In this document: positions 25,739-34,217 of the stretch, piece by piece
Position numbering within the stretch: position 1 is the first letter of the stretch
Layout: every line of letters starts with the position of its first letter
Source: JADKAC01 sp964492065
GTDB lineage: Bacteria; Bacteroidota; Bacteroidia; Chitinophagales; BACL12
Length of the DNA: 64,000 nt
Direction: 5' to 3'
Assembly: GCA_964492065.1 (NCBI GenBank)
Contig: CAZBHH010000001.1
Span: 256,351 to 320,350, forward strand
Notes under the pieces: generated by a model
The model's database searches: none
Told to the model about the DNA's origin: nothing
What the model saw: only the letters and a program-made list of their open reading frames with translations
Program-made: the position numbers and the translations under genes

Positions 25739-26224
25739 TTACTTTATTGTCTTCTGCCATTCTAAGATCTGCTCGGCGGCTTCACGGGATTTTACCTTGT
25801 GGATGATATGGATAATCTTTCCATCTTCGCCGATAATGAACGTAAGGCGATGAATGCTCTGCACTATTTTTCCCATGAATAATTTATCGCCGAACACCCC
25901 GTATTTTTTTGCGATTTTCAAATCGGGATCATTGATTAAGCGGAAAGGCAGATCGTGTCTATCGGCGAATTTCTTTTTGTTGCTCACCGTACCTTTTGAT
26001 ATGCCGATAATCTCATACCCCGACTTCTTCAATTTGGAATAATTATCTCGCAGATTACAGGCTTCCACCGTACATGTGGGAGTCAGATCGCCCGGATAAA
26101 AAAACAGAATCGTCTTTTTCCCTCTCGTACTCTGTAATTCAAATGTATTACCATCCTGGTCCAATCCTTTGAAGTCAGGCGCCTTTCTTCCGGGTTTCAG
26201 GTGTGTTATCGATTCCTGGCGCAT
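25739..26224 (-). CDS. bcp: Thioredoxin-dependent peroxiredoxin (Bcp/PrxQ)
   Basis: Cytoplasmic thiol peroxidase that reduces hydrogen peroxide and organic peroxides. The 161-aa protein has FFYPGDLTPTCTVEACNLRD, with peroxidatic C51 and resolving C56, the five-residue spacing of PrxQ. The start at 26224 is the only reasonable one. It has its own short upstream gap, and the T9SS gene follows after 82 bases. Confidence 0.94.
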   Translation of the reverse strand: MRQESITHLKPGRKAPDFKGLDQDGNTFELQSTRGKKTILFFYPGDLTPTCTVEACNLRDNYSKLKKSGYEIIGISKGTVSNKKKFADRHDLPFRLINDPDLKIAKKYGVFGDKLFMGKIVQSIHRLTFIIGEDGKIIHIIHKVKSREAAEQILEWQKTIK

Positions 26225-26392
26225 TGTAAATTACTGTTTATTGTTGCGTTAATTTAAAATTCAATATTTGAATTTGCGAATACCGTTGCTTCGCCTTTGC
26301 AATACAATGCAAACTGTATCGAATGGAAAAAAGTTTGAATATACGACTGCGGTATTCCACAGCAATTACCTGTTATATCTTTGTAATCCGGT

Positions 26393-27889
26393 TTACACCT
26401 GTTTATTTTGACTGCCCTTGCGCACGGCGCCGTGCGCATTTATCGAAAGCAGATACAACAATACAAAAGTGACTATGCCATTCACCAGCAGCAATTCATA
26501 CCCGAACTTATAACCGCCCAGCCACTCAGCGGAGTGTTCGTTGAGAAAGTAACAGAGAACAGGTGGGAGCGCACAAACAAATGGCACCCATCTGTCCCGG
26601 ACATTGCGCTTCGTCAGAATGCCAAAAGCAAATAATCCCAGCAGCGGGCCGTAGGTATAACCCGCCACCGTAAAGACGGCATTGATAACGGTATCGTTAT
26701 TAATGCGCTGAAAAACTACAATCACCACGAGCAGCAAAACGGCAAAGGCGATATGAATGAAGTGCCGGGTTGTCTTGTTGGATTCAGACTCGCGGGCACC
26801 CTCGGTTTTCCTGCCGAGTATATCGATGTAAAAGGAAGTGGTAAGAGTAGTCAGTACCGAATCGGCGCTCGAAAAAGTAGCGGCTGTGATACCCAGGACA
26901 AATACTATGGAGGCAAACATGCCGAGGTGTTCCAGCGCCAGCAACGGAAACAATTTATCCGTTTGTTCGGGGATGGGAATGTGTTGCGCATGTGCGTATT
27001 CAAACAATAAGGCGCCGAGGGCGACAAAAAACAAATTGACAAATACCAGGACAATGCTGAACCACTGGATATTCTTCTTTGCCTCACCCAGGGTGCGGAT
27101 ACTCAGATTTTTCTGCATCATATTTTGATCCAGGCCGGTCATGACAACGGCTATCAATGCTCCGCTGAAAAATTGCTTAAAGAAAAAATTTTTCTCGTGC
27201 CAATCCCAAAAAAAGATGCGGGCATATTCACTGTTGCGCACGGTAGAAATTATTCCCGGGACATCCAGGTCCATGTTGTCGGAGATGGCGACAATAGATA
27301 AAATGACCCCCAGCAATAAAAACGAAGATTGCATCGTATCTGTCCATACCAGCGTTTTAATGCCTCCCTTATAGGTATAAAGCAGGATGAGGACAATAAT
27401 TATCGAAACGGTTACAATAAATGAAATTCCCCATGCATCGAAAATAAACAGTTGCAACACCATTGCGGAGATATACAATCGAAAGGCGGCGCCGATGAGG
27501 CGGGAAATGATGAAATAGAATGAACCGGTCTTCTGCGAGGCGCTGCCGAGCCTGTCGCCGAGGTAAGTGTAAATGGAGGTGAGTTGCAGGCGGTAATACA
27601 ACGGCAGCAATACTTGTGCGATTACGATGTACCCGAGCACATAACCAAACACGATCTGCATGTATGAAAACTGCACTGAAGCTACCGATCCCGGAACGGA
27701 GACAAACGTGACTCCCGACAGCGAATCGCCGATTAGTCCAAAGGCGACGGCATACCAGGGCGACACCCGGTTGCCGATAAAGTAGGCCGTTTGGTCAGCT
27801 TTACGGGAAGTGTACCAGGATATGGCAAACAACAGCGAAAAATAAATGATGATAATAATTAAAATTACAGATGCCGGCATGCGATACAA
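26393..27889 (-). CDS. Sodium:solute symporter (SSS family)
   Basis: 498-aa inner-membrane transporter with about 13 predicted helices in the LeuT fold. Typical SSS features are seen: an unwound first helix region (VAFGLIGDSLSGVTFVSVPG), GGIKTLVWTDTMQ, TGLDQNMMQKNLSIRT and the sodium-site region FSSADSVLTTLTTSF. The substrate cannot be read from sequence; sugars, sialic acid, proline or iodide are all possible for this family. An ATG three codons in (26393-27880 frame) is an alternative start. Confidence 0.9.
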   Translation of the reverse strand: MYRMPASVILIIIIIYFSLLFAISWYTSRKADQTAYFIGNRVSPWYAVAFGLIGDSLSGVTFVSVPGSVASVQFSYMQIVFGYVLGYIVIAQVLLPLYYRLQLTSIYTYLGDRLGSASQKTGSFYFIISRLIGAAFRLYISAMVLQLFIFDAWGISFIVTVSIIIVLILLYTYKGGIKTLVWTDTMQSSFLLLGVILSIVAISDNMDLDVPGIISTVRNSEYARIFFWDWHEKNFFFKQFFSGALIAVVMTGLDQNMMQKNLSIRTLGEAKKNIQWFSIVLVFVNLFFVALGALLFEYAHAQHIPIPEQTDKLFPLLALEHLGMFASIVFVLGITAATFSSADSVLTTLTTSFYIDILGRKTEGARESESNKTTRHFIHIAFAVLLLVVIVVFQRINNDTVINAVFTVAGYTYGPLLGLFAFGILTKRNVRDRWVPFVCALPPVLCYFLNEHSAEWLGGYKFGYELLLVNGIVTFVLLYLLSINAHGAVRKGSQNKQV

Positions 27890-27961
27890 TGAGTGCGAAA
27901 AATAAACTAATTATTCACGACACGGCGAGCGGTTTTACACATTCGGCAAATCACAACAGCA

Positions 27962-29608
27962 TTATACGAGGTACTTGCCCTCAATGGGCATGCGCCTGCC
28001 CGAGCCGAATGCCTTTGGCGACACCCGGAGTATGGGCGGAAACTGATAGCGCTTCCACTCGCTGCTGTTCACCATTTTAACGGAGCGCCGGACCGTGGCG
28101 GCATCGAACCCCATAGCGATAATGTCCTGTGGACTTTGGCTCCGCTCGATGTACTGATATAAAATTTTATCCAGCACTTCGTACGGTGGTAAGGTATCCT
28201 GATCTTTCTGATCGTGTTTTAATTCGGCGCTGGGCGCTTTATGAATGATATTCCCCGGTATAATTTCAGCGGACTGATTGACATAATCGGCCAAGGCATA
28301 CACTTCGGTTTTATACACATCGGCCAACACGGCAAGCCCTCCGCACAAATCGCCGTATAAAGTGCCGTAACCAACGGCGGCCTCGCTCTTGTTAGTCGTA
28401 TTCAACAAAATATAACCGTGCTTGTTACACAAAGCCATCAGGATCATTCCCCGAATCCTCGCCTGCAGATTTTCTTCGGTCACGTCGGCCGGCTTCGACA
28501 AAAACGACGGTGTTAATTCCCGGATAAAAGTATTGTACAGGCTGTGAATGGGAATAATTTCATAATCGATTTTCAATGTCTTTGCCAATTGCAGCGCATC
28601 GTCCACGCTGTGTTGAGAGGAAAAAGGCGACGGCATCAGCACTGCCTTTACATTTTCATTGCCCAATGCTTTGGCTGCTATTACCGCTACCAGAGCGGAA
28701 TCCATGCCCCCCGATAATCCGAAAATCGCTTTATTGAAGTGCAGCTTTTCAAAGTAATTGCGCACCCCGTTTATCAATGCTTCATATATCAAAGGGATTT
28801 TTTCTTTCGACTGTACCCGCTCTATAACATCCACTCCGCCGGCCAGGACTTCTTCCAGGTCGAAGACCTGCATGGACTCTTTAAAAAAAATCATTTCTGA
28901 AAACACTTTGCCGTGTGCATTCATTACCACGCTTCCCCCGTCGAAAATCAAATCGGTCTGGGCGCCGGCATAGTTTACGTAAAACAAGGGCACCTTATAG
29001 CGCAGCGCATTTTCCCGCAACACGCCCAGGCGGCTCTGTGCATGTTGGTAATCGAACGGCGATGCGGAAATATTGATCATAACATCCGGCTGTTCCCTCG
29101 TCAAGGTATCCATCGGGCAATGCCGGTACATCGGGTTTTCGTTGCCAATATTCCAGATATCCTCGCAGATGGTAAGTGCAATTTTCTTCCCTTTAAAATC
29201 AATGCAATGCAATTCCGTATTCGGTTCAAAATAGCGGTATTCGTCAAAAATATCATACGTGGGCAGCAGCGCTTTATGGATAACCGACTGCACCTTGTGC
29301 TGATAAATAAAAAATGCTGAATTGTATAAATCCTTTCCTTCAACTACCGGGTTGCGTGAGGGGCTCCCTACTATCACCGCAATATTTGCCGTCAGCGCTT
29401 GTATCTGTTCTATCACGGTATAACATTGATCAATAAAATCTTCAAATTCCAGGAAATCTCTCGGCGGGTATCCGCAAACTGCCAATTCTGGGAATACGAC
29501 AATATCTGCGCCTTGCCGTTCGGCATCTGCAATTTTGGAGGCAATCTTCGAATAATTCGATTCGAAATTGCCGATATGGGAATTGATTTGTGCTAAGGCT
29601 ATTTTCAT
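27962..29608 (-). CDS. nadE: Glutamine-dependent NAD+ synthase
   Basis: Amidates deamido-NAD to NAD+, using ammonia released from glutamine. From the ATG at 29608 the 548-aa protein has an N-terminal nitrilase-type glutaminase domain (about 1-255; Glu in VVFPELAVCGYPPRD, Lys in KALLPTYDIFDE, Cys in LTICEDIWN) and a C-terminal synthetase domain with P-loop FGLSGGMDSA and TTNKSEAAVGYGTLYGD. The preferred start is immediately after a T-run of a terminator-like hairpin; an upstream frame from 29644 simply translates that hairpin. Confidence 0.96.
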   Translation of the reverse strand: MKIALAQINSHIGNFESNYSKIASKIADAERQGADIVVFPELAVCGYPPRDFLEFEDFIDQCYTVIEQIQALTANIAVIVGSPSRNPVVEGKDLYNSAFFIYQHKVQSVIHKALLPTYDIFDEYRYFEPNTELHCIDFKGKKIALTICEDIWNIGNENPMYRHCPMDTLTREQPDVMINISASPFDYQHAQSRLGVLRENALRYKVPLFYVNYAGAQTDLIFDGGSVVMNAHGKVFSEMIFFKESMQVFDLEEVLAGGVDVIERVQSKEKIPLIYEALINGVRNYFEKLHFNKAIFGLSGGMDSALVAVIAAKALGNENVKAVLMPSPFSSQHSVDDALQLAKTLKIDYEIIPIHSLYNTFIRELTPSFLSKPADVTEENLQARIRGMILMALCNKHGYILLNTTNKSEAAVGYGTLYGDLCGGLAVLADVYKTEVYALADYVNQSAEIIPGNIIHKAPSAELKHDQKDQDTLPPYEVLDKILYQYIERSQSPQDIIAMGFDAATVRRSVKMVNSSEWKRYQFPPILRVSPKAFGSGRRMPIEGKYLV

Positions 29609-29641
29609 AAAAAAACCGTACAAACACATCGCTGTACGGTT
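29609..29641 (-). terminator. Terminator-like hairpin just before nadE
   Basis: On the minus strand a perfect 9-bp stem (AACCGTACA ... TGTACGGTT) with a 10-base loop is followed by seven T residues that run into the nadE ATG. It fits a rho-independent terminator for the upstream barrel gene, or an attenuator of nadE. Confidence 0.75.
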
Positions 29642-29669
29642 CAAAGTTAAGTTGAAAACCGGTTACTTT

Positions 29670-30332
29670 TCAGAATAAAACACCCAGGCGCAGGCCTAAC
29701 TGTTTCAGTTGAATGTTTTCATCTGTGGTACTGAAATCCATTACGTTTAAAAATCCGTTTTGGAAAAATATACCGCCGGTTATGATTGTTGTTTCGGTAA
29801 TTGAGAACTCGGCTCCCAGACCCACAGTAAGGCTCAGGTTAAACAAATTATACTTGTCACCTGTGGCTGTTTCTTCCCGCAGGTTATAATCCTTGACCAA
29901 TTCGTTGCCGTTTGCATCTTCCATATCGTAGCGAGCTTTGATATTGATGCCGGGAGTCAACCCGAACTGTCCGTAATAGCGCATATAGTTCACTTCGTTA
30001 GTGCGCAGTTTAACAGAGAGCGGCACTTCAATATATCCGCAGCGGATGGTGGAATAATACGTATTCAGGGAATCGACATCCTTTAAAAATCCGCCGGCGG
30101 TATTGACGATTACACCGGATGAAAACACATAATTATCCGATGGGCCGAGATTTGTCTCGAACAATAATCCATATTGAAATCCCAGTTTCACACCATCGCT
30201 TTGGACATCATCGCCGCCGATGCCAAACCAGGAAAACAGCGGTGATGCGGTGAGGCCGAAACGGAAATTTTGAGCAGAAACGGAATATCCTGTTAGTAAG
30301 CTCAGAAAAAGAATTACAACAATTTTTTTCAT
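29670..30332 (-). CDS. PorT-like outer-membrane beta-barrel protein
   Basis: 220-aa protein with a signal peptide cleaved near SVSAQ and then alternating hydrophobic strands ending in a final aromatic-terminated strand (LGLRLGVLF). This is the PorT-family eight-stranded barrel pattern common in Bacteroidota. PorT itself is a T9SS component, but many paralogues are simply small barrels, so the symbol is left blank. A TAAGTTTG -7 element at 30371-30378 (minus strand) lies within the start of the divergent gldB gene. Confidence 0.82.
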   Translation of the reverse strand: MKKIVVILFLSLLTGYSVSAQNFRFGLTASPLFSWFGIGGDDVQSDGVKLGFQYGLLFETNLGPSDNYVFSSGVIVNTAGGFLKDVDSLNTYYSTIRCGYIEVPLSVKLRTNEVNYMRYYGQFGLTPGINIKARYDMEDANGNELVKDYNLREETATGDKYNLFNLSLTVGLGAEFSITETTIITGGIFFQNGFLNVMDFSTTDENIQLKQLGLRLGVLF

Positions 30333-30353
30333 AGTTTTTAGTTTTACCCGGTA

Positions 30354-31409
30354 ATGTCAGAATTCAAGTACAAACTTAAACTTTTTTTAACGATAACTGC
30401 AAGTGCGGCATGCATTTTAATATTTGCAACATGCGGCAAAAACAACAGGCCAAAACCTCCGGATGTGTCGGGTATTCCGGTGGACGTCCAAATCGTGCGA
30501 TTTGAACAGGCATTGATGGGGGCCGACGGGGAAAATTATACTCAAACCATCGATTCTATCCGGAAATTATACCCCGAATTTTTCGACTTGTATTCGGGCA
30601 GCGTATTAAATATTCCACTGGAAGACAGCGCTTATAATGTGTACGATACGATTTATACCTATATCATTAACGACAAGTATATGCAACGCCTGAATGACAG
30701 TGTGCAAAATGCGTATCCGGATATGCGGGATGTGGAGGCGGATGTGAAGAAGGCTTTTCAATATTACAAATACTATTTCCCCGACAGCGCCTTACCGCAG
30801 GTATATACGTATATCGCCCCCTTTGTTTACCAGATTGTTCTTGGCGACCATGTGCTCGGTATAGAACTCAATATGTTTTTGGGGAAAAATTTTTCTTACT
30901 ACGGTTCTTTTGCCACTAATCTGCCGCAGTATATTTTATACCGGTTCGGGCGGGAAAATATTCCCGTAAGTATAATGCGCATGCTTGCCGATGGAAGTGT
31001 CGCTTCACTCGGCGCCGAAGCCTCTTTATTAGATGATATGCTTTACGAAGGCAAGATCATGTACTATCTGGACCTGGTGTTACCCGATGTTCCCGACAGC
31101 GTAAAGATCGGTTTCAGCAAACCGCAGCTCGCCTGGTGTGCAGCAAACGAATCGGATATCTGGAAGTTTTTCGCCGGCGAAGAATTATTATTTTCAAAGC
31201 GCAAACAGGACAAACAGGCCTATATCGGCGAAGCGCCAACCACCCGGGGGATGCCGCCGGAATCGCCGGGGCGTGTCGCTATCTGGACCGGCTGGCAAAT
31301 TATCAGAAATTACATGCACAATAACCCGGATATCACCATTCATCAATTATTTGCCGATACAAACAGCTATGAGTTGTTGCGCAAAAGCAAATACAGCCCC
31401 GATAATTAA
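30354..31409 (+). CDS. gldB: Gliding motility lipoprotein GldB
   Basis: Lipoprotein required for gliding in Flavobacterium and relatives, linked to the GldKLMN/SprA T9SS machinery. The 351-aa protein has a lipobox IFATC (C27), then the GldB-type start of the mature protein (DVSGIPVDVQIVRFEQAL) and the C-terminal RVAIWTGWQIIRNYMHNNP. Its presence supports both T9SS function and probable gliding in this organism. It diverges from the PorT-like gene and its stop overlaps apaG by 4 bases on the other strand. Confidence 0.9.
   Translation: MSEFKYKLKLFLTITASAACILIFATCGKNNRPKPPDVSGIPVDVQIVRFEQALMGADGENYTQTIDSIRKLYPEFFDLYSGSVLNIPLEDSAYNVYDTIYTYIINDKYMQRLNDSVQNAYPDMRDVEADVKKAFQYYKYYFPDSALPQVYTYIAPFVYQIVLGDHVLGIELNMFLGKNFSYYGSFATNLPQYILYRFGRENIPVSIMRMLADGSVASLGAEASLLDDMLYEGKIMYYLDLVLPDVPDSVKIGFSKPQLAWCAANESDIWKFFAGEELLFSKRKQDKQAYIGEAPTTRGMPPESPGRVAIWTGWQIIRNYMHNNPDITIHQLFADTNSYELLRKSKYSPDN
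30371..30378 (-). promoter_or_regulatory. -7 element for the PorT-like gene inside gldB
   Basis: The minus strand reads TAAGTTTG, an exact TAnnTTTG match; the predicted start near 30364 gives a 32-base leader. The gap between the two divergent start codons is only 21 bases. Confidence 0.45.
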
Positions 31410-31792
31410 TTGAGTATAAAATCGGCTACGAGATGAAATTCAGGGATGCGCACATCGAATAATGCGGCATCCTCAACGATCTCCATGAGATAGGTGCCGT
31501 GCATTTTCCCAAACGGCGATTTCAAATTACAACCCGAAACATATTGATGCATGTGGCCGGGAAAAATTTCCGGCTGCTCTCCTACCACGCCCTCGCCGCG
31601 GACTTCACGGTGTTCGTGAATGGCGTCATAAATAAACCAATGGCGGGCGATGAGTTTTACCGGACGGGCGCTTTTATTCTCAATGGTAATGCGATAGGCA
31701 AACAGGTGTTCTTTTTTCAAAGCATTCGAATATTTTGACTGATAAAATGTCTCCACACTCACTTTTACGCCATTGGTAGTATCGGTAACCAT
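31406..31792 (-). CDS. apaG: ApaG-domain protein
   Basis: 128-aa single-domain ApaG, a fibronectin-III-like fold found alone or in F-box proteins, whose cellular role remains poorly defined (linked to Co2+ resistance and Ap4A hydrolysis in enterobacteria). Conserved motifs are AYRITIENKSARPVKLIARHWFI, GEGVVGEQPEIFPG and SPFGKMHGTYLM. The stop codon overlaps the gldB end tail-to-tail by 4 bases, and gmk starts the next leftward group 27 bases further on. Confidence 0.93.
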   Translation of the reverse strand: MVTDTTNGVKVSVETFYQSKYSNALKKEHLFAYRITIENKSARPVKLIARHWFIYDAIHEHREVRGEGVVGEQPEIFPGHMHQYVSGCNLKSPFGKMHGTYLMEIVEDAALFDVRIPEFHLVADFILN

Positions 31793-31819
31793 AATTCCCG
31801 TAAAAATAGGATTTGTAAT

Positions 31820-32401
31820 TTAATCAGAACCGGAATTTAAAAACCGGGAGACGATCTGCAATGCTTCCCGTTTTGCCGTTTCCAGGTCGTCGTTGACAAC
31901 TACTGCATCAAAGCGGTGCATATAGCTCATCTCCATCTCGGCACGCTTCAGGCGAATGGCCACATTTTCCGGTGATTCCGTTTTGCGGCGCATAAGGCGC
32001 TGCTTCAGTTCTTCCAGGGAGGGAGGTGCGATAAACACGGAAAGCGTATTCGCCGGGAATTGTGCCTGTAACTTCATTGCCCCAAGTACATCAATATCAA
32101 AAATCACGTGTTTCCCTTCATTCCATAACCGGACAGCCTCGCTGCGCAACGTGCCGTAGCGCCTGCCGGGATACACTTCTTCCCACTCCAGAAAATCATT
32201 TTGCCGGATATGCTCCCCGAACGCATCTTCCGACATGAAATAATAATCCACTCCTTCCTTTTCACCTTCCCGCGGCGCCCTTGTCGTCGCCGATACCGAA
32301 AATTTCAATTGCGGCAACTGCTCGAGTAAGTATCTCCCGATAGTAGTCTTTCCCGCTCCCGATGGCGCCGTTATGATTATCAGTTTTCCCTGCCTGTTCA
32401 C
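31820..32401 (-). CDS. gmk: Guanylate kinase
   Basis: Phosphorylates GMP to GDP. The 193-aa protein has P-loop TAPSGAGKTT (11-20), the GMP-binding region SATTRAPREGEKEGVDYYF, and the lid with RLMRRKTESPE. The start overlaps the yicC stop by 4 bases, a common arrangement in bacteria and a sign of coupling. Cytoplasmic. Confidence 0.97.
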   Translation of the reverse strand: MNRQGKLIIITAPSGAGKTTIGRYLLEQLPQLKFSVSATTRAPREGEKEGVDYYFMSEDAFGEHIRQNDFLEWEEVYPGRRYGTLRSEAVRLWNEGKHVIFDIDVLGAMKLQAQFPANTLSVFIAPPSLEELKQRLMRRKTESPENVAIRLKRAEMEMSYMHRFDAVVVNDDLETAKREALQIVSRFLNSGSD

Positions 32402-33273
32402 AAAACATTATTGAGTTGTTCTTTAATTTTTTCCAGCTCATCTTTCATGCGCACAACACATTTCTGCATCTCTGCATGGTAGGCTTTGCTGCCGATGGTA
32501 TTTATTTCCCGCCCCATCTCCTGGGTTATAAATCCCAATTTTTTCCCTTTCTCGGGCACAGCCTCCTGCAACACTTCATCAAAATAATTGCAATGCGAAC
32601 GCAACCGTATTATCTCTTCGGTAATATCCATTTTTTCGAGATAATATATCACCTCCTGTTCAAACCTGTTGATATCCACCTGCTCGGCGGAAAGTGATGC
32701 CCGCAAGTCGGACATCATACTGTTTTTAAATGCGACTACCCGCTCCGGGTCGAGCGCTTCAATTTCGGAAAGCACACTGCGTATTATTGCATTGCGCTTT
32801 TGCAGGTCGGCTTCGAGTTGTACGCCCTCGCTCATGCGAAAACGCTGTACCGCATCGCAGGCATCTTTCAGCAATTTTTCTACCTGTATCCACTGCTCTT
32901 CTGTCAATTCTTCTTTTATATTCGTAATGACATTCGGCAGCCTGAACACCAGCTCAAACACTTTCGTCTCGTCTGCGTGCAACTCGGCGGCCAATTGTTT
33001 GAGCTGCCGGTAATAGTCCTTTATCATCTCAGTATTCAACTCGCCGTTTTTCTGATCGTCGAATTGTTCATAGGCGATAGTGCAATCAATTTTACCACGT
33101 ACGATTTCCCTGCTGATACTATTGCGGATTTCCATCTCGCGGTCACGCAATATATTGGGTAATCGCAGGTTCATGTCAAACACCTTACTGTTGAGCGCCC
33201 GCAATTCAATTACGGTATTTTTTCCGTTGAGCTCAAATGTGATTCGGCCGTAACCGGTCATGGATAAAATCAT
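32398..33273 (-). CDS. yicC: YicC-family endoribonuclease
   Basis: 291-aa protein of the YicC/YloC family, which has recently been shown to be an endoribonuclease in other bacteria. Recognisable conserved parts are MTGYGR at the N-terminus, ELRALNSKVFDMNLRLP, RGKIDCTIAYE and the C-terminal GKKLGFITQEMGREINTIGSKA. It overlaps gmk at its 3' end and the transporter gene at its 5' end by 4 bases each, giving a tightly coupled leftward operon. Confidence 0.95.
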   Translation of the reverse strand: MILSMTGYGRITFELNGKNTVIELRALNSKVFDMNLRLPNILRDREMEIRNSISREIVRGKIDCTIAYEQFDDQKNGELNTEMIKDYYRQLKQLAAELHADETKVFELVFRLPNVITNIKEELTEEQWIQVEKLLKDACDAVQRFRMSEGVQLEADLQKRNAIIRSVLSEIEALDPERVVAFKNSMMSDLRASLSAEQVDINRFEQEVIYYLEKMDITEEIIRLRSHCNYFDEVLQEAVPEKGKKLGFITQEMGREINTIGSKAYHAEMQKCVVRMKDELEKIKEQLNNVL

Positions 33274-34217
33274 ACTTTATTATTTAGTTTTCTCGCAATT
33301 GCAGGTTGTTTCAGAGCGGCCTTGCCGATTTCAAAACTCACTGAGGCAACGCCGGTGAAGATACATAATGATGCTATTAATTTGATGTTGGTCAAGGTAT
33401 CGGTTCCTAAAATTACGGCTACTGCGGTTGCAATTACCGGCTGTATATAGATATAAATACTCACCAGTGTAGGTGTGCCGAATTTCAAGCCCAATACATT
33501 TAAGATATAGGCTAAAAAGGTGGCGCCGAAAACCACATAGAGCCATGCGGACAGGATGTCGCCATCCAGATGCATCCAGTCCACTGCCGAAAACTCCCGG
33601 ATGCCGACCGGTAAAACGAAAATCCAGCCGTAAAAAAATATCCAAAGCGCAACGGTATAGGGCGAATATTTTAACATGAGGGGTTTTGCAATTACGAGGA
33701 AGATGGCATAGGCAATGGCATTGCCGAAAATCAGGAGATCGCCGGCTACCGTGGAGGCGGATCCGGAGGCGCTATGTCCTTCCGTCACTAACAGGTAAAC
33801 GCCGAAACCGCCGACGAGCATGCCGGCAATTTTTTTCCAGGTAACAGCCTCTTTTAATACAATCCAACTGGTGACCATCACCAGAATGGGTGTGGTAATC
33901 ATCAGCAGCGAAGCGTGGATCTCGCTCGTTAGGCTCAGGCCTTTGATAAACATCAACTGGTTGACGGCAACGCCAAAAACACCGCTGACCAATAGGAGTA
34001 AGTGGTCCCGCCGCTCTACTTTTTCCTTTACGAAAAAGCGGTGCAGAATAAACAGGAGCACGAGCGGTATCGTCACCCGTGTCAACACCAGTGCATAGGC
34101 GGGAATAACCTGTAACGCCAATTTGGCAATCACGTAATTGAGCCCGTATAAGATGTTGGCGGCAAGTATGGACAGGTGAGCAATGGACGCTCCCGAATTA
34201 GGCTTGTTCCGGGGCAT
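33270..34217 (-). CDS. EamA/DMT-family transporter
   Basis: 315-aa inner-membrane protein with ten hydrophobic helices arranged as two EamA repeats (about 12-145 and 160-300). Conserved elements are NYVIAKLAL, the proline-rich helices and GAEE-less GTDTLTNIKLIASLCIFTGV. DMT members export metabolites such as amino acids; the substrate here is unknown. The start at 34217 lies 20 bases inside the upstream membrane-protein gene. Confidence 0.88.
   Translation of the reverse strand: MPRNKPNSGASIAHLSILAANILYGLNYVIAKLALQVIPAYALVLTRVTIPLVLLFILHRFFVKEKVERRDHLLLLVSGVFGVAVNQLMFIKGLSLTSEIHASLLMITTPILVMVTSWIVLKEAVTWKKIAGMLVGGFGVYLLVTEGHSASGSASTVAGDLLIFGNAIAYAIFLVIAKPLMLKYSPYTVALWIFFYGWIFVLPVGIREFSAVDWMHLDGDILSAWLYVVFGATFLAYILNVLGLKFGTPTLVSIYIYIQPVIATAVAVILGTDTLTNIKLIASLCIFTGVASVSFEIGKAALKQPAIARKLNNKV

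Noticed and set aside
26376..26383. TATCTTTG on the plus strand ahead of the symporter's 3' end
   Set aside because: It matches the promoter -7 consensus but no plus-strand gene follows. It could drive an antisense RNA to the symporter, but one 8-base match is not enough evidence.
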